From Amoebophrya sp. A120 (taxonomy: Eukaryota > Sar > Dinophyceae > Syndiniales > Amoebophryaceae), in contig CAJINV010000004.1 of NCBI GenBank assembly GCA_905178155.1, positions 7,385,861 to 7,449,860 on the forward strand: DNA of 64,000 nt, written 5' to 3'. Below the pieces are notes generated by a model. It ran no database searches. It was given only the letters and a program-made list of their open reading frames with translations, and was not told where the DNA came from. This document shows positions 11,832 through 24,054 of this stretch, one piece after another (within the stretch, counting starts at the first letter, position 1; the number at the start of each line of letters is the position of its first letter). The translations under genes were made by a program, and so were the position numbers.

Positions 11832-14365
11832 TCTTTCTTGATTCGTTTCGAGAGTAGAGTGCGCTCGCGGTTGTTGCTCTCCTCGAGGAAAGGAAATAAA
11901 CAACCGACTGCGAAACGTCGCTTCTAAATCGCTTTTCTTTTCGTAGTACAGCACAACTTTACAATAGATATTTTCGTACACAGTGTGGTAGCTCCTCTTT
12001 AACGTCGAAACAAACTGCACTCAAACTCGATCGAACGAGCCGCGTTGCTGTTTGCAATTTTAATATTTTCGCCTATTTGCTTCTGCACCTAAAATTTTTT
12101 TGGTGAATCAAAAACAAAATTCAGAAAGACCACTAAAGTTGTCATGATGAAAGCAGCCGACAGACAATGCCGCGCTTGCCTTGCCGACATCGTGCTATCA
12201 AATATTCGATGCCGCATAAAAATTCGAGGACGGTCATGTTGCCAACAGTACTCCTATATAGTACTTTCTGTCGGCACGAAACGAAACGAAGATAGCGCCA
12301 CCAAATACAGTGCTTTAATACTACTTCCACCTTTTTGCGCGGTTTGTTGTGCTCTCTCTCTGACGCTCGCTAGCAGTGATCGCTTGGGCTTAAGGTCTTG
12401 GTGCGCCACCAGGTTTGCTATCACTACACTGGTCCCTGCTTCTCTCTCCTCGCTACACTGGTGTCATGGTTCTTTGCGGCTATAGAGTTACTACGTGCTA
12501 GAGCTCCTTCCTCGGCAGAAAATAATGATCTTCGACTCAGCATTTTTGCGACGATCTTCTCTGTCAGAGCTTAGGCCGAAATGGAAATCAAAAAAATCTT
12601 CAAAAAAAACATAAATCATGTACAAAAAATCTATCTATGAAGAAGTATGAATGAAGATAAGAAGGACGGCATTCCGGGGACGTCGAGACGCAGGTTGATG
12701 ACGGTGATCGTCCTGATGCGCAGCTGGGAATAAGTACCTGGTGGTGGGTTGCGTTTAATACAGCAGGAAAGATGAAGATAGATGTGCAGGTCTTGCACTG
12801 CCGCCCGTCTCTACCTGCCGAGGTCGCGTGTATCGAGACATTCCGCCATGGTACTGGAACCCGGACTGAAGCGCAATGAAAGCTCCACGCGTGGTCGCTG
12901 GGCGCGAGAAGGAGGACCTGAGACTGGAACCGAAAAGAACTTGAGCCGCCCTATAATTCCTGCACTGGCAGTACTAGCAGTTGTGTGTTGCTGCATTGAT
13001 GTTGATCTGCAAGAGCAAGTAGAGTGGGGGACGTACTGCGCCGTGGTGCAATATGTTGTAACAAGGCTTGCGCCACAATCCCGGTCGCAGAATGGCAATG
13101 GCGGCCGGCGGCGAGGACGACGACCGTAGGGTATACTATATTCAAGGCACAGCTTTCCGCTTCGACGTGCCAGCTTCTGCCGGTAGGAACAAATACCAAT
13201 CGGCTTCTGCCCTAGTCGCGATGATTCGAAGCGCGTCTGCCATTTGCCGCCGGGTCGCCCGTGCCGACAGGCGCAATCATCCCGGCCCGCACTCGCCTAG
13301 TGTTGACGCCAGAGTAGTATACGCGGCCATTCTTCCGAATTGTTTCTACGACCTATCGCGCTCTACTTTCCTCACACATAAAAGTACCTCCTAAGTCTTT
13401 TTGAATTCGCAGGCCGGCGCAGCTGCGAAATAAATCTTTGTTCATTGTGAAAATGGAAGCTCGGCCGAGCGGGATCGCCGAAAACAAGAAAGTCGGTTGT
13501 CTACTAGTGTAACATCGACGATCGTTTGCTTCTCGTCAGTTTCTTGTTCGGACAAGAACCAGCAGGTCTAGATCCACGAAAAGATTGGAATCCGTACCAA
13601 ATCACCACCGGAAATAAATGATGAAACCAGCGATCTGAAAGTCAAGTTCCAGAATCTTCCACTTCTGGAGTAGTTTCTCCTCCAGTTTTTCGCTTTTCGC
13701 ACCTCTTATAGTTTTGCAGAAGCTGTCGAGGCGAGCGACTTTGTTTCAAGGTTTGTTGGCAGTTGTCAATGCCGTGGCAGCTGCAGTTGGTAATCTCCGA
13801 AGTCATCTTCGGACTCGGAGCAGAACACCATAAATAAACCGTCCGAAGGACAGCACGGATTTAGTCGTTCTTGCACGACCACAATTATAGCGCATGCTCT
13901 TGCGGCCAGGTAGCAACTCTGTCAACCGCAATTGTGGCAGAGCGAGCAGTACCAACAACCACCCGGTAAGCGAGCACTGATAGCTTCAGGTAGGAAACTG
14001 GAACACGGTAAAAAATGATAGTACTCCCAGACGTCACTTGTGCTTCTATTTCTTTATTCAAGCAGCGTAGAAGTACCTTCTAAGTAAGAAAGCAACTCTC
14101 GTCTATCTTGTATTTCTTTGGTAGCGGATGCTGTGTGGTAATGGTAAAGCAGATCATGTATGCATCAAATCCACTGCTGCGTGCTGTCCATGCCATGTTG
14201 CCTGGTGCTGCATTTCAAAAATTCTTACACCGCGATCGGAAGATTACAAAAACCAGAAGCAGTTCGCTATTTCATTTTCTACTTGTACTTGCTTCTCGCG
14301 CTCTGTCGCAGTAGCGCTGTTAGGGATAGCATTCGGATTCGGAAAGCGAATCGGTCTCTACAACT
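11832..14365. other. Non-coding stretch upstream of the multi-KH gene
   Basis: No ORF here has convincing amino-acid composition or domain content on either strand. Short ORFs near 12144-12485 and 12782-13129 (+) are Arg/Cys/Ser-rich and look like chance frames. No introner was seen. It presumably holds the 5' flank of the KH gene; I recognise no promoter motif. Confidence 0.5.
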
Positions 14366-14755
14366 TCATGGCGCAGAATAGCAGAGGGACGCTTGTTTTT
14401 CATCACCTTCGTCGAAGTTGTTCCTGCGTCCATTCATCAATATCGGCGATTCGGTCGAAAGATGACGAACAAGTAGAACACTTTTAGAAACTCTTTTAGA
14501 AGCTTCGCGTTCGCTTTCACACCAACCAACGCAACGGCAAAAACACAGCTCGCAAGCAATTGGAACTTGATGTAAAGAATTTATTGTTTCTTCGAAATCA
14601 CAATCGAGGTTCAACAGTAGAGCTTCCACGGGTAGTACTGTTTTTAGTGCTGTTCCTGTTTCCTCGATGATCCTAGAAGTAACATTATACTCGTTCTCGA
14701 TTTTCTTGGGGGGAAGAACATCATATTGTATTTTGGGAATTCCTTTCCTCGCCAT
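14366..14755 (-). CDS. Hypothetical small protein
   Basis: An open frame of about 130 residues starts MARKGIPKIQYDVLPPKK if the internal ATG at 14755 is used; the frame is open to 14815. The N-terminal half has a protein-like mix of charged and hydrophobic residues, and the C-terminal half is Cys/Ser/Arg-rich. No domain is recognised. It lies just past the 3' end of the Sec16 gene on the same strand. It could be a separate small gene, an extra exon or a chance ORF. Confidence 0.3.
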   Translation of the reverse strand: MARKGIPKIQYDVLPPKKIENEYNVTSRIIEETGTALKTVLPVEALLLNLDCDFEETINSLHQVPIACELCFCRCVGWCESEREASKRVSKSVLLVRHLSTESPILMNGRRNNFDEGDEKQASLCYSAP

Positions 14756-14994
14756 GATGAACACGTCGCTTTTAACAGGAAAGGTGTCGCTCGTAGCAAA
14801 ACAAACTAAATTCAAAGTTTCTTTTTCTCTATAGCAAAGTCCTCTACGATGGTGAATGAAAGAAGTGTCACCAACTAGAACTACTCGCTTCTTCTATATA
14901 TTTCAGGTATGACAAAAACTCTTCCCGAGACCACGCTTTTCAACAATCATGCGTGGTCCCCGTCGTTCGCGGCGGCCCAAGAACCAGCATCGAT

Positions 14995-17900
14995 CTATCG
15001 AAACGTATTCGCCCTGCCCTGACTCGCTAAGACGTCGACGTACCTGCCCTGTGTTCGGACCTGTTGGTGCCCGCCCTGCGGCATGTAGCTACTCATTTGC
15101 GCGACGGTGGGCGGTGGGGCGATGTTGGACAAGTCTTCCTGCTTTAAGCGCCCCGTCAGCGGGTCATACTTGTCCGCTTCGGCGATCGAGGCCTGAGTTT
15201 GTTGTGCAGTTTTCATTGATGTTTCTCATGCATAGCACGCAAGACAGAGATTGATAGTAATGCCCCTTTCTTCATCAACATATAGATACATCATGATTGA
15301 ACACCGCACTACAACAAAGCTGCACTGGTAAATTGAGCAACCGATGAAAAAACCTTCTTACCTGCTCCTGCCCTCTTCTGAGCCACCGTTTCAGGTTCGT
15401 GTCGTAGTAAAATTCCGGCACTTCTGCTATGGCCTTCTCAAACGTTACAATCTCAAACGTTACAGAATAGAGTCTGCTGGAATTTGTCTTGCATAATGAG
15501 CATGACAGACTCGCAGACCATGCCACTTTCTGCAACACAAATTTCGGCAGATTGTAGCGCGGTTTGGGACTTCGGAACTTGTCATGCGCAGTCCTATGAG
15601 ATTTGGCTAGATCATGCACTTCTTGCATCACAGATTTCCAAATTCTATTGTAACGTTTCGGATTGTAACGTTTGAGCAGGTCATATCTGCTTGCGGCTGC
15701 TGAGCCTGCTGGCCCTGGTTTCGTGGAGTGTTACCTTCGGCAAGGGCGGTTTGCACCGTGTTCTTGGCCGTCTTAACCTGTTGTATAGTATGTGTTGAGG
15801 GATGAATTTTGCCACTACTGCTTCACAGAGAGAATCCACCATGTTTAATTCATCACCCTGATCTGATCATCATCATGTATCTAAAATTATTTTATAATAC
15901 CGCTCCCGTGATGCCGCTCCACAAGTACTTTCCCGCGTTAATCAGCGGATCGTCAAAATCCTCTCCGGGTTGCTGGGGCCTCCTCTGCTGTTGACCACCT
16001 GCTCCCGGTGGACCCCCTGATGTACCATTGCCGTTATTAAAGCCACCCCCTCCGCCAAATTGGTTGTTCGCTGGTGGTTGACCGTACCCGCCATGTTGCT
16101 GCGGTGGCTGTCCATATTGGTTGTTCATTCCGTACGGATCGCCTTGCTGCATCGGCGGGGGGGCTCCGTAGGGGTTTTGTTGAGGTGGTTGCTGCACACC
16201 TCCATACGGGTTTGGAGCTCCTTGAGAGGTCGGGGGCCCCATAGTTGGCGGGGGCTGCATATGTCCATATGGGTTCAAGTTCATCGCCTGCTGTTGATTA
16301 ATATACGGATTGCCGGCAGATGTACCAACTCCATTTGCGCCGTTCGCAGCCGCCCCATAGGGCGACGGCTGAGCAGTGGACTGATCCTGCATGTAGACCG
16401 GTGGCTGCTGCTGGTGCTGGCCTTTCTGTGGTGGCGGAGCGGTGGGGGTATACATGCTTTGCTGGTGCTGCCCTCCGGCAACATTTTGTGCCGGTGGTGG
16501 AACGCCAGAAGTACCAATTCCATACATACCTCCCGGCTGCTGCTGCACCATCTGCGAGCCGGAGCTACTTCCGTACGGACTGACAGCCGGCATCTGCGGT
16601 TGCGCCGCTATCCAGGAAAAAAACTGTGTAAGTGTAACTTAAACTTTGTAGGAAGAGCAGCATCACAAGTTCGTTTTGCATTACAGGGAAAATCTGTCAT
16701 GCGCAGCTACTACGTTGAAACACGTATGAAAGTAGCCTATGACGCAGATCCAGCATGACAAGTGTAACAGTTTTGCAATTTCTGCATCACAGACTTACAC
16801 TCACATAGTTTTTTTCTGGCATAGCTGCAGGGCCACCACCACCAAAGGGTCCGCTTCCGGTCGGTTGCGCCGGGGGCGGTCCACGCTCGGTTTGCGGTGG
16901 AGGAGCTCCTGAATTATTATTTCGCCCATTCGCTACTGGTGCTTGGCTCTGCCGCTGTTGTCCACCTTGCTGTGGAGCTGTCCCTGCTGCTGCGCTTGCG
17001 GTGTTGTTGTTGAAGTTATTTGCTGTTGGTGGATTCTGGAGCCCACTCGGCGAAGAACCCATAGGCGGTGGCGCGGTCTTGCCGTTTGCAGTGGGCGGCG
17101 GTGCAGCTGTGTGTTGTTGACCAACATTTGATGTTCCAATCGGCGGCTGCGGCGTTGCGGAAAATGAAGTTGTTGGATTTGGATTTCCACCCCCCGTTAC
17201 CATTCCGCCGACATCTGGCTGCGGCAGCGGCGCATTCGCGGGCGGCGAAAGATTTGATGTAATTCCACCGGGTGCAGCTGCAATTGGTGGTGCCCCGCCT
17301 CCCCCGAGCGCCGGGTCGCCGATTGGCTTGGTTTTCAAACCGGTCGTTTCCAACAATCCCCGAAATTTGTTTCCAATGTTCCCAAAAAACTTCGGGTTGT
17401 TGCCGTCGCTGTCAAACGACGCTGACGGGTGCAACTGGGATGTTCCGCCGTTTGGATAACCCCCAGAACCTCCGCCCGTCGCGTGCGTCGCCTGCAATCT
17501 TTCCGTCAGCTCCCGCGTTTTCACTCGGAACGCGTCGCTGTATTTACTCGAAGGCACCGCCTTCCGGAACTCGGTCAATAAGTCCAGGTACTTCTGCGCC
17601 GTGTGGAGCATCGCGTAGTCGGTCAAAACATACGCGTAGGACATTTTCCAGGGTTGGATCGAAAAGGACAAGTTCTGGGGGTTTTCCAGCCGTCTCGCGT
17701 ACTCGAACACCTCGGACAACTGCAGCCCGTAGGACGACCACAGCATGTCCTTGAAGTTCTCCGTCCTTTTGTGTTCGATCCCCAGGAGTGCGATCTTCGT
17801 GGCAGGGGAGTCCACGGGGCCGGGCGAGATCGGGCCGTCCTTGTTATTGCCGCTTGCTGAGCTGTTGTTGGATAGCAGTAGTATCACGTGACTCGCGAAG

Positions 17901-20629
17901 GGGTCCTTCGCGCCGACTTCAGAAGCTAATTTGGTCAGTAGATCCTCGCAGCTTTTTTCCCGTTCTCGTTTGAGTAACGAAACCGCGGTGAACATGGTGA
18001 CAATCCAGGGAACGGTGGATGTCGAGGTGGTTTGCGGAATTTTCCCGGAGCCGACAATGTCGTACACGGTATGGCGTTCTCAACTGTTACATTCTCAACT
18101 GTTACATGATTTGTCATGCAAAATTCCAATCGTAATCGACACGACCAAGCTACTTCGCATGACAAATTCCCGAAGGGACAAACAGGATGAGAATCTGTGC
18201 CAAATCTGTCATGCAAAAGGCGCAATCTTCTTCCTTTCAGTTTTGCCATTTTTGCATCACAAATCATGTAACAGTTGAGAATGTAACGTTTGAGAACGCC
18301 ATACACGGTGAAAAGCGCCTGGACGAAGACGTCCTGCTTCTCCGCGTCGGACGCGACGGTACTCCCGTTACTGCCGCCACTACGGAGCTGCGCACAGAAA
18401 AGACCCACGGTGTGGCTGTAGATCTGTGAGAAAGGTTTTGGAATTGCGGTCTATGTTCATCTAATATTTGGAGATTAGCTGGAAAAATTAGGCTTCGAGG
18501 AATGAGGCACGACTCAGAGGACACACAAGTTTCGTTTTCCGTGCATGTGCATCAAAAAAATTCTGCTACAAAATAAACTAAACGTACACATCACTCTAAT
18601 CATCTCCAAACAAAATTCACTGTACAAAATCTGCTACCTCTTTCGAAACCAGCGGCGCGATGATGAGTGCGTGCGACCAGAGCCCGGCTGCGGCCGCCAG
18701 TTCCAGCGCTTTCTGGTAACTCCCAAAGGCTAGGTACCGCGCAAACTTCTGCAGCGGAGAATGGTGCGGCTGCTCTATCTGCAAAGTTTTTGCAGATTCA
18801 CGTCCATTTTTGTTTTTCTTGATTTCAAAAATTGATTAAATCAACAGCACAGCTGCCTCTGTCATCACTATTTGACTTCAAAGTCCAACGAAGAAATAGC
18901 GAGGAACTCAGCATCTTCAATACTGTCGGCGCAAACGGCTTTCCGAACGCATCCACGAAGTTTGCAGCGGCGGTTTCCATTCTTCCGTTCGCTTCTAACA
19001 GTAACTGCAAGAAGAGCCACAAGGTTCTGCAGGAGAAAGCCACGTCCGCATGAAGTTGCGGCAAAAACCCGTCCTGGTCGTTGATCGCAGTCTGGGTTTC
19101 CCTCCCTGGCATCATCTGCTCCCACCAGGGCGGTTCCTCGCTTCCAGCTTGCAGGAATCCCCTGGTCTGGTTCTGCACGTACTCCAAAACCTTCGCCGTG
19201 TTTTCCTTGCTGGTTTGCCCCAGCGGGCCCGGGTATTCCTCCAGAGACGCGTACAGCCGGGAGGTGGTCGCGGATTGCTTCAACCCCTTCCCCAACTGGT
19301 ACTCTTTCACCGTTGCACCCGTTCCCACGAAAAACTGACCGCCAAACCCAAACGTGCAGGCGACACCCGGTCGGCGGGTGGAGGGGGCAGTGGCGGATGG
19401 GTAGCCCCCGTTTGCCATCGCACCACCAGGAGCCGGAGGGTGCTGGGGTAGTACAGCCTGCTGCTGGAGGGGCTGCTGCTGATGAAAACTGGGCGGGGCA
19501 GCTGCTCCTGGGTTGTTGTAGGGCGGTTGCTGCTGCTGCGGTGGGGGCACGGGACCACCGGGAAAAGATGATGTCGCTGAGGGAGGCTGCTGTTGCTGCT
19601 GCTGCTGCTGCGCATAAGACGAAGGTGACGGTCCACTTTGCTGCAGGCTGGATGGAGGGACGGGGTTCTGGAGCTATGTTTTTTTTCAGTTATGCCAGAA
19701 CATTTCTCTTTTTTTAGTTGAGTGCATATACATCTTGATGATCACTTCATCTTGTTCTGGAAAAGGTGTATATCAAGTGCAATTTAAGTAAGCACGACGT
19801 CCATCATGATGGTGCACACTTAAATCCATCATGATCATCGTCATGCTATGAACAGCATTTCTACCTGCTGCTGCGATGCAGGGATAGGTGCTGCACCTCC
19901 TGGCGCAACTCCACCAGCAGCGAAACTGCTCTGCGCCGCGGGGAAGCTGGTCTGTGGCGGCTGCGTGATGTTCATGGGCGTACCATTGCCCATCTGTGCC
20001 TGCACCATCCCCGCCCCCGGGATTTGGTTGCGCGGTTCAGCAGGCATCGGACCGCCAAACGGGTTCGCTTGTCCCTGCGGATCCGGTGGTGGCGCCCGCA
20101 TCGACTGCTGACCTGAAGTAGGACTTCGAGCCGACAACATCGGGTTGCTCGCATTTTTTGCCGTCGCAGACGATTGCTCTGATTCGCTTTTACTAGAGGT
20201 CGGTATCGCTCGTGCAGGCGGGGCCCCGCCTCCTGTTTTTGGTGGTGGCGCGGGCATGAACTTCGGTTTCGGCGGCTGCGCGGTAGAAGTTGAAGTTGTA
20301 CTGCCCACTGCAGCAGTAGATGTTGAGGCCGCCCCTGGCGGTACTGGGGCAGCTACTCCTCCTGCACCACCACCAGTAGCAGCCGTTTGATACTGCTGCG
20401 CTTCTGACGACGGCGTGCTCGTTGGAGTGGTATTCGACACACCAGCTGCGAATTGACTCGGCGTTCTGCCGCCACTCAGGCCGCCCAGCAAGGCCCCGGG
20501 TGGCGGCAGGGCGCCGCCGGAAAGCGCACTCGGTGGCGGCAGTTGTTGTGGGGGCAGCGAGGATGGAGGTGGTACCGCCGTCCCACCAGCAAGATGCTGC
20601 TCGCCGTCAGAACCAAACAGGCTGTCCAT
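14995..20629 (-). CDS. SEC16: Sec16-like COPII coat assembly scaffold
   Basis: Sec16 organises ER exit sites and recruits COPII subunits. Exons by frame and splice sites: about 20629-19870, 19669-18870, 18790-18635, 18430-18309, 18069-16824, 16608-15905, 15782-15691, 15427-15365, 15216-14995. The N-terminus (MDSLFGSDGEQH) is Pro/Gly/Gln-rich. The central conserved domain starts near RPGVACTFGFGGQFF. It continues through KFARYLAFGSYQKALELAAA and LWSHALIIA, which match the helical ALFA..LWGHAL part of the family, and ends with LSEVFEYARRL and SYAYVLTDYAMLHTAQKY. A Pro/Tyr/Gly-rich tail ends with PEFYYDTNLKRWLRRG, resembling the Sec16 C-terminal FYYDE.LKRWV motif. Introners C2, J and C3 split it; other introns are GT-AG. 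Identity rests on motif order and family recall, not a search. The exon borders near 18.6-18.9 kb are the least certain. Confidence 0.85.
15428..15685. mobile_element. Introner C2
   Basis: Family C, ends diverged (TATGGCCTTCTCAAACG / ...GAGCAGGTCATA). Exact direct repeats TCTGC at 15423-15427 and 15686-15690. It splits the C-terminal part of Sec16. Confidence 0.85.
16609..16823. mobile_element. Introner J
   Basis: Single-copy family J: ends TATCCAGGAAAAAAACTGTG / ATAGTTTTTTTCTGGCATA. Flanks GCCGC (16604-16608) and GCTGC (16824-16828), 4 of 5. Excision joins GGPAA to IAAQPQMPAV in Sec16. Confidence 0.82.
18070..18303. mobile_element. Introner C3
   Basis: Family C. Exact direct repeats CACGG at 18065-18069 and 18304-18308. 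Excision joins QALFTV to YDIVGSG in Sec16. Confidence 0.9.
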
Positions 20630-21570
20630 TGCGATTCTTGGTTTTGGCCTGCTCCTTAACAGCGGAAGTGAGTAGAGTGCGGTTTAGAACAGAAATATAC
20701 CAACTTAAGCTGCCTAGCGTCAAGCTGCTGCTGCGTAGTAAAATCGTAGTGTCGTCTCAAAAGCATATAATCCTTGTTACTTTTACTACACTTACGGCTC
20801 CTACAACGAAGTACTTAGATCATCGAGACCGAAGAAGTTATCACATGATGATTATCATCTTCCAATAGCGATGTTTAATTACTTCTATTTTTTGGTTTTG
20901 CCTCTGCGACGCGGAGAAGAAGTGTTCTTTCTTGTTGCTTTTGATAAAGTTTGTCTGTTCCATTCACCGGGACCGGATATTGGTATTGCAATTGCTGGTC
21001 GAATGTTGACGTTTTCCATCAATGGGTGCGTTATTCAGAGATCTTCATCTTGCTCTTGGTCTTCATCCATCGTTGAACATCGTAAATGAAAAACTAACGC
21101 GTGACAGATCTTCCTTGCGATGCAGGTCGTCATATCTACACGTTCTGCAACTGTTTGTTCACATACTTAAAATTGTTATTGATGTCTTCCAAAAAGAAAT
21201 TATCGAGCGAAGCCTCTTCAGAGCTGGCAACTCGCGGGCGTTGGAAGGCGCATCAAGACACGCACGCAACGCTCTAATTCATCGGATTCCGATTCTCGCT
21301 GATGATTGTGGTACGTGACACTTTCACTTATTTCCCAAAATCTTACATTTTGATGATAGATAAGCAAGCAAAAGTGCTGGCTCAGGCATTCATTTTCATT
21401 CTAGTCGTTCTGCACGAGCATAATTTATTCATAGCTGCTACTCCGCGCAATGAATCCGCATCCGGTGGATGTGGTTGTGGACATATAGACCAATAACAAT
21501 TATAGGCACTAAGTACAATTATTTCAATTTTCCCCTTACTTTATTCCTGCCATGTAGCGCACCTTCAACT
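20630..21570. other. Intergenic, no gene seen
   Basis: AT-richer spacer between the 5' end of Sec16 and the 3' end of ALG13. It holds only short frames without recognisable content, and no introner or long repeat was seen. Confidence 0.5.
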
Positions 21571-23619
21571 TCACCTCCCGCCCAGCGCAGTAGCCCACTT
21601 GGTCGGGTGCACGCCGACTTCCTCCTCAATGACGCGATAGAATGCGGTCCGGTCCGGTTCCGGGTAACTCACCAGTCTACTACCTAGCGTTTCCGCTATC
21701 GCCCCCGCCATGGTCGTCGCGTCCAGAGAACCTGCTCCTTCACCTGTCGGGCAGACGGACACGAGGTACCGCTTTTCCGCGAGGGCGAGCGCCAATTCTT
21801 CCTGGTGGTTGTCCATGAGCTGAGTGTTCTATGACAGTGCACAACTCCCCCTCCCCCTCAGTTGTAGGGCATAAGCAGTAACACAAATCCTGGCATAAAT
21901 GCAGACTTTGCATGACAAAGCAAATGCTGTTTCGGCTTCCGGTTCTAATGCTGTTTCGGCTCCTTCCGGAATCTGTCATGCAACCAATGCCAAACAGAAA
22001 AGGGCGGATTTGGGTTTTCGCATGACAAATGAGAGGGAGGGGGAGTTGTGCACTGTCATATGTTCACCACGACACACAGCCTCCTTTTCTTCCGCAGCGC
22101 GGTCAAAATCGACCCGGCACCGGCGTGGGAAATGACCACCGCGGCGTTCGCAACGACGGTGTCGTACATCACGGGGAAAAAGGGGACGATGAAAATTTCA
22201 AAAGTTCTGCTAGAAGTAGTTGTACTAGCCCCGGTACAATCGGAAGAACTGGTGCTCGTCGTGGTGGTGGAGGTGGTGTTCCCCGCACTAGCTTTCCGGG
22301 TTGTGGAAGTGAGGTGTAAGCTTTCTGCTCGTTCTGCCGTTGGGGTTGGGGAAGGAGCTGCTGCTGCTGCTGCTGTGGTGAGAAAGAGTTCGTCGCGAAT
22401 TGTGTCCATTGAGAAGTGGGGCGCCTGTGTTTTTATGTATACGTGTTTTATCGTCGTGCTGCCGTGGTAGTCCTTCTTCACTATGAGGGACGTAGAGCAA
22501 TTGCGTAATAGTGAAAGGAACTATCGAGGCTACCACGTTCCTGCTAGAGTAGCATGGACAGGCTCGGTCTGAATAAAGTGGTAGAGGCGTCGCAAAAGTT
22601 TTAAATGCAAGTGGATGAGGACACGATTGTGAAGAAATGAAGCTGACCTCGTAATACCGGAAAATCTCAACATTAGGCAGTAGCTGCAGTAGCAATAGAC
22701 TCTAGTACTTACCACGTTCGTCCGCAGCATTTTTGGCTGCGCCGAGGCCTCGCTTTCCAATCGCTCAGTCGCACCGCCCCGCGGCCCGGCTGCAGGGCTG
22801 CCAAACGAGAGCAACTTGCTTTTTATCACTCCTTGTTGCGCGAGGACCCGCGCGCGCTCCTCCTGCACCTCTCCTTCGGGGCAGAATTCGGCGGTAATTT
22901 TCCAAGCGACAGGTGCCGTACAACTCGACGGCACGACCACGGTGTATCAAATGTAAAAATGTCCGGGTCTGGAAGACTGGAACTTGTAATGCTGTCTGCG
23001 GATTCTAAAAATATCTGTGTTGCATGAGCAGCAAGAGGACTCAGTTCTTGGCACGCGGAGAGGGCGTTTCTCATGCGTAATTAGTATCAAGAGGCTCTCA
23101 AAAAATCTGCGTTGCTAGCACGAGCATCACAGACCTCATGGGTCATGCAAAATGTGCTTGACAAGCCCCGACTCTTCCAGACCCAGACACTTTTGCAGTT
23201 GATACAATGCTGTTCTTGACAACGTCGTCCAAAGGTAGAAACAAAGGAGCCGCGTCATGATCATTGTCCTGGCCCGTAGCCGTACCCGGCGCATCACCTT
23301 CGCCAGTTTCTACTTCAGCATTTCTTGCCAACAAGCACGCAGCGGGCACTTTCCCGGAACCAGTTTGCAGTACGATGCGTGAGATGTTCTTCGCTCTCAG
23401 CGTCTGGAAAACTTGAGTGTCAAAACAGGAATTGATGAGCTGCTCAAACTTCGTCGTGCCCACGGTCACAAACGCGTACGGTTCTGGTGGTGCAGCTTCA
23501 ACAACATGATCCTGTTCGTTCTGTGAAGGACCAGCACCGTCCCCCGACATCCTGCCTCTTCCGTTTTCTCCTGCAGCTTCACGTGATGTAGATGTTGCTA
23601 TATTAACGGGTGGCGCCAT
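21571..23619 (-). CDS. ALG13: ALG13-like UDP-GlcNAc transferase catalytic subunit
   Basis: Alg13, with membrane-bound Alg14, adds the second GlcNAc to dolichol-PP-GlcNAc at the ER. Exons: about 23619-23205, 22944-22703, 22478-22066, 21829-21571. The N-terminal motif FVTVGTTKFEQLI and the segment RIVLQTGSGKVP match the GT28-type fold. The UDP-binding segment VVISHAGAGSILTAL is intact, and splicing out introner I gives VVVN-TQLMDNHQEELALAL, the family's conserved VVN.LMDNHQ.E. An Asn/Thr/Ala-rich insert precedes the catalytic C-terminus, so it is longer than the usual family length. Introners B2 and I interrupt it, and a GT-AG intron (GTAAGT donor near 22702) lies between them. At B2 the flanking direct repeat is missing and the exact join is uncertain by 1-2 nt. 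A truncated copy lies at 25.3-26.2 kb. Confidence 0.9.
21830..22060. mobile_element. Introner I
   Basis: Single-copy family I: ends TATGACAGTGCACAACTCCC / GGGAGTTGTGCACTGTCATA. Exact direct repeats TGTTC at 21825-21829 and 22061-22065. Excision restores VVVN-TQLMDNHQ of ALG13, a conserved motif, which supports the exact join. Confidence 0.92.
22945..23204. mobile_element. Introner B2
   Basis: Family B with clear ends (TATCAAATG / CAGTTGATA) but no matching 5-bp flanks (CGGTG, CAATG). It sits in ALG13 exactly where the truncated copy has 53 bp of other sequence. Whole-element removal leaves the frame off by 1-2 nt, so the real splice sites differ slightly here. Confidence 0.82.
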
Positions 23620-23985
23620 TCTGTACTTATTTGATTTTTTCCCTTACGACTCATAATTCTCGTCTTCTGTTTATATATGCATCATTTAACCAGAAGCTTT
23701 TAGTTACAGCGTTCTTGACGGCGATCGCTTGCCTGGTCCGATCCGCTTTCTTCCTCTTGTCTTGAACAAGAAATTTGAATTACTACGACGGAGGTGAAAT
23801 TCAAATTCAGCTTCTTCTTTTTTCCTGTAGAACTACAAGGGCCTAGAGCAAGGGCAGCTGCCATGATCCGCGCTGCTGTTTGTTGCTGAAGATGAACGAA
23901 AGTGCAAGAGTGTATCCACCAAATGATCAACATAAAAGTAGAAAACTACTGCTTCATCTCGACGCACGAAGATCAAGCGACAGCT
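23600..23985. repeat. ALG13 5'-flank block, copy 1
   Basis: This segment, from the ALG13 start codon region outward, recurs with small indels at 26157-26530 in the same orientation. Shared landmarks are the GGCGCCATTCTGTA start region, the CCAGAAGCTTTTAGTTACAG stretch and the CATCTCGACGCACGAAGATC end. A minus-strand ORF at 23700-23933 has a homologue in the other copy (HSCTFVHLQQQTAARIMAA), but the frames diverge after about 35 residues, so it is probably leader sequence and not protein. Confidence 0.8.
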
Positions 23986-24054
23986 GCCGTACAACTCGAC
24001 GGCACGACCATATCAACCATATCAAAGTTTACGCCATTACCCTTCCCCAAAAAC

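Noticed and set aside
12782-13394. Plus-strand ORFs of 108-115 residues
   Set aside because: Arg/Ser/Cys-rich composition, overlapping frames and no motif; likely chance.
23700-23933. Small minus-strand ORF upstream of ALG13 and its copy at 26200-26481
   Set aside because: The two copies diverge by frame after about 35 residues, so protein coding is not conserved.
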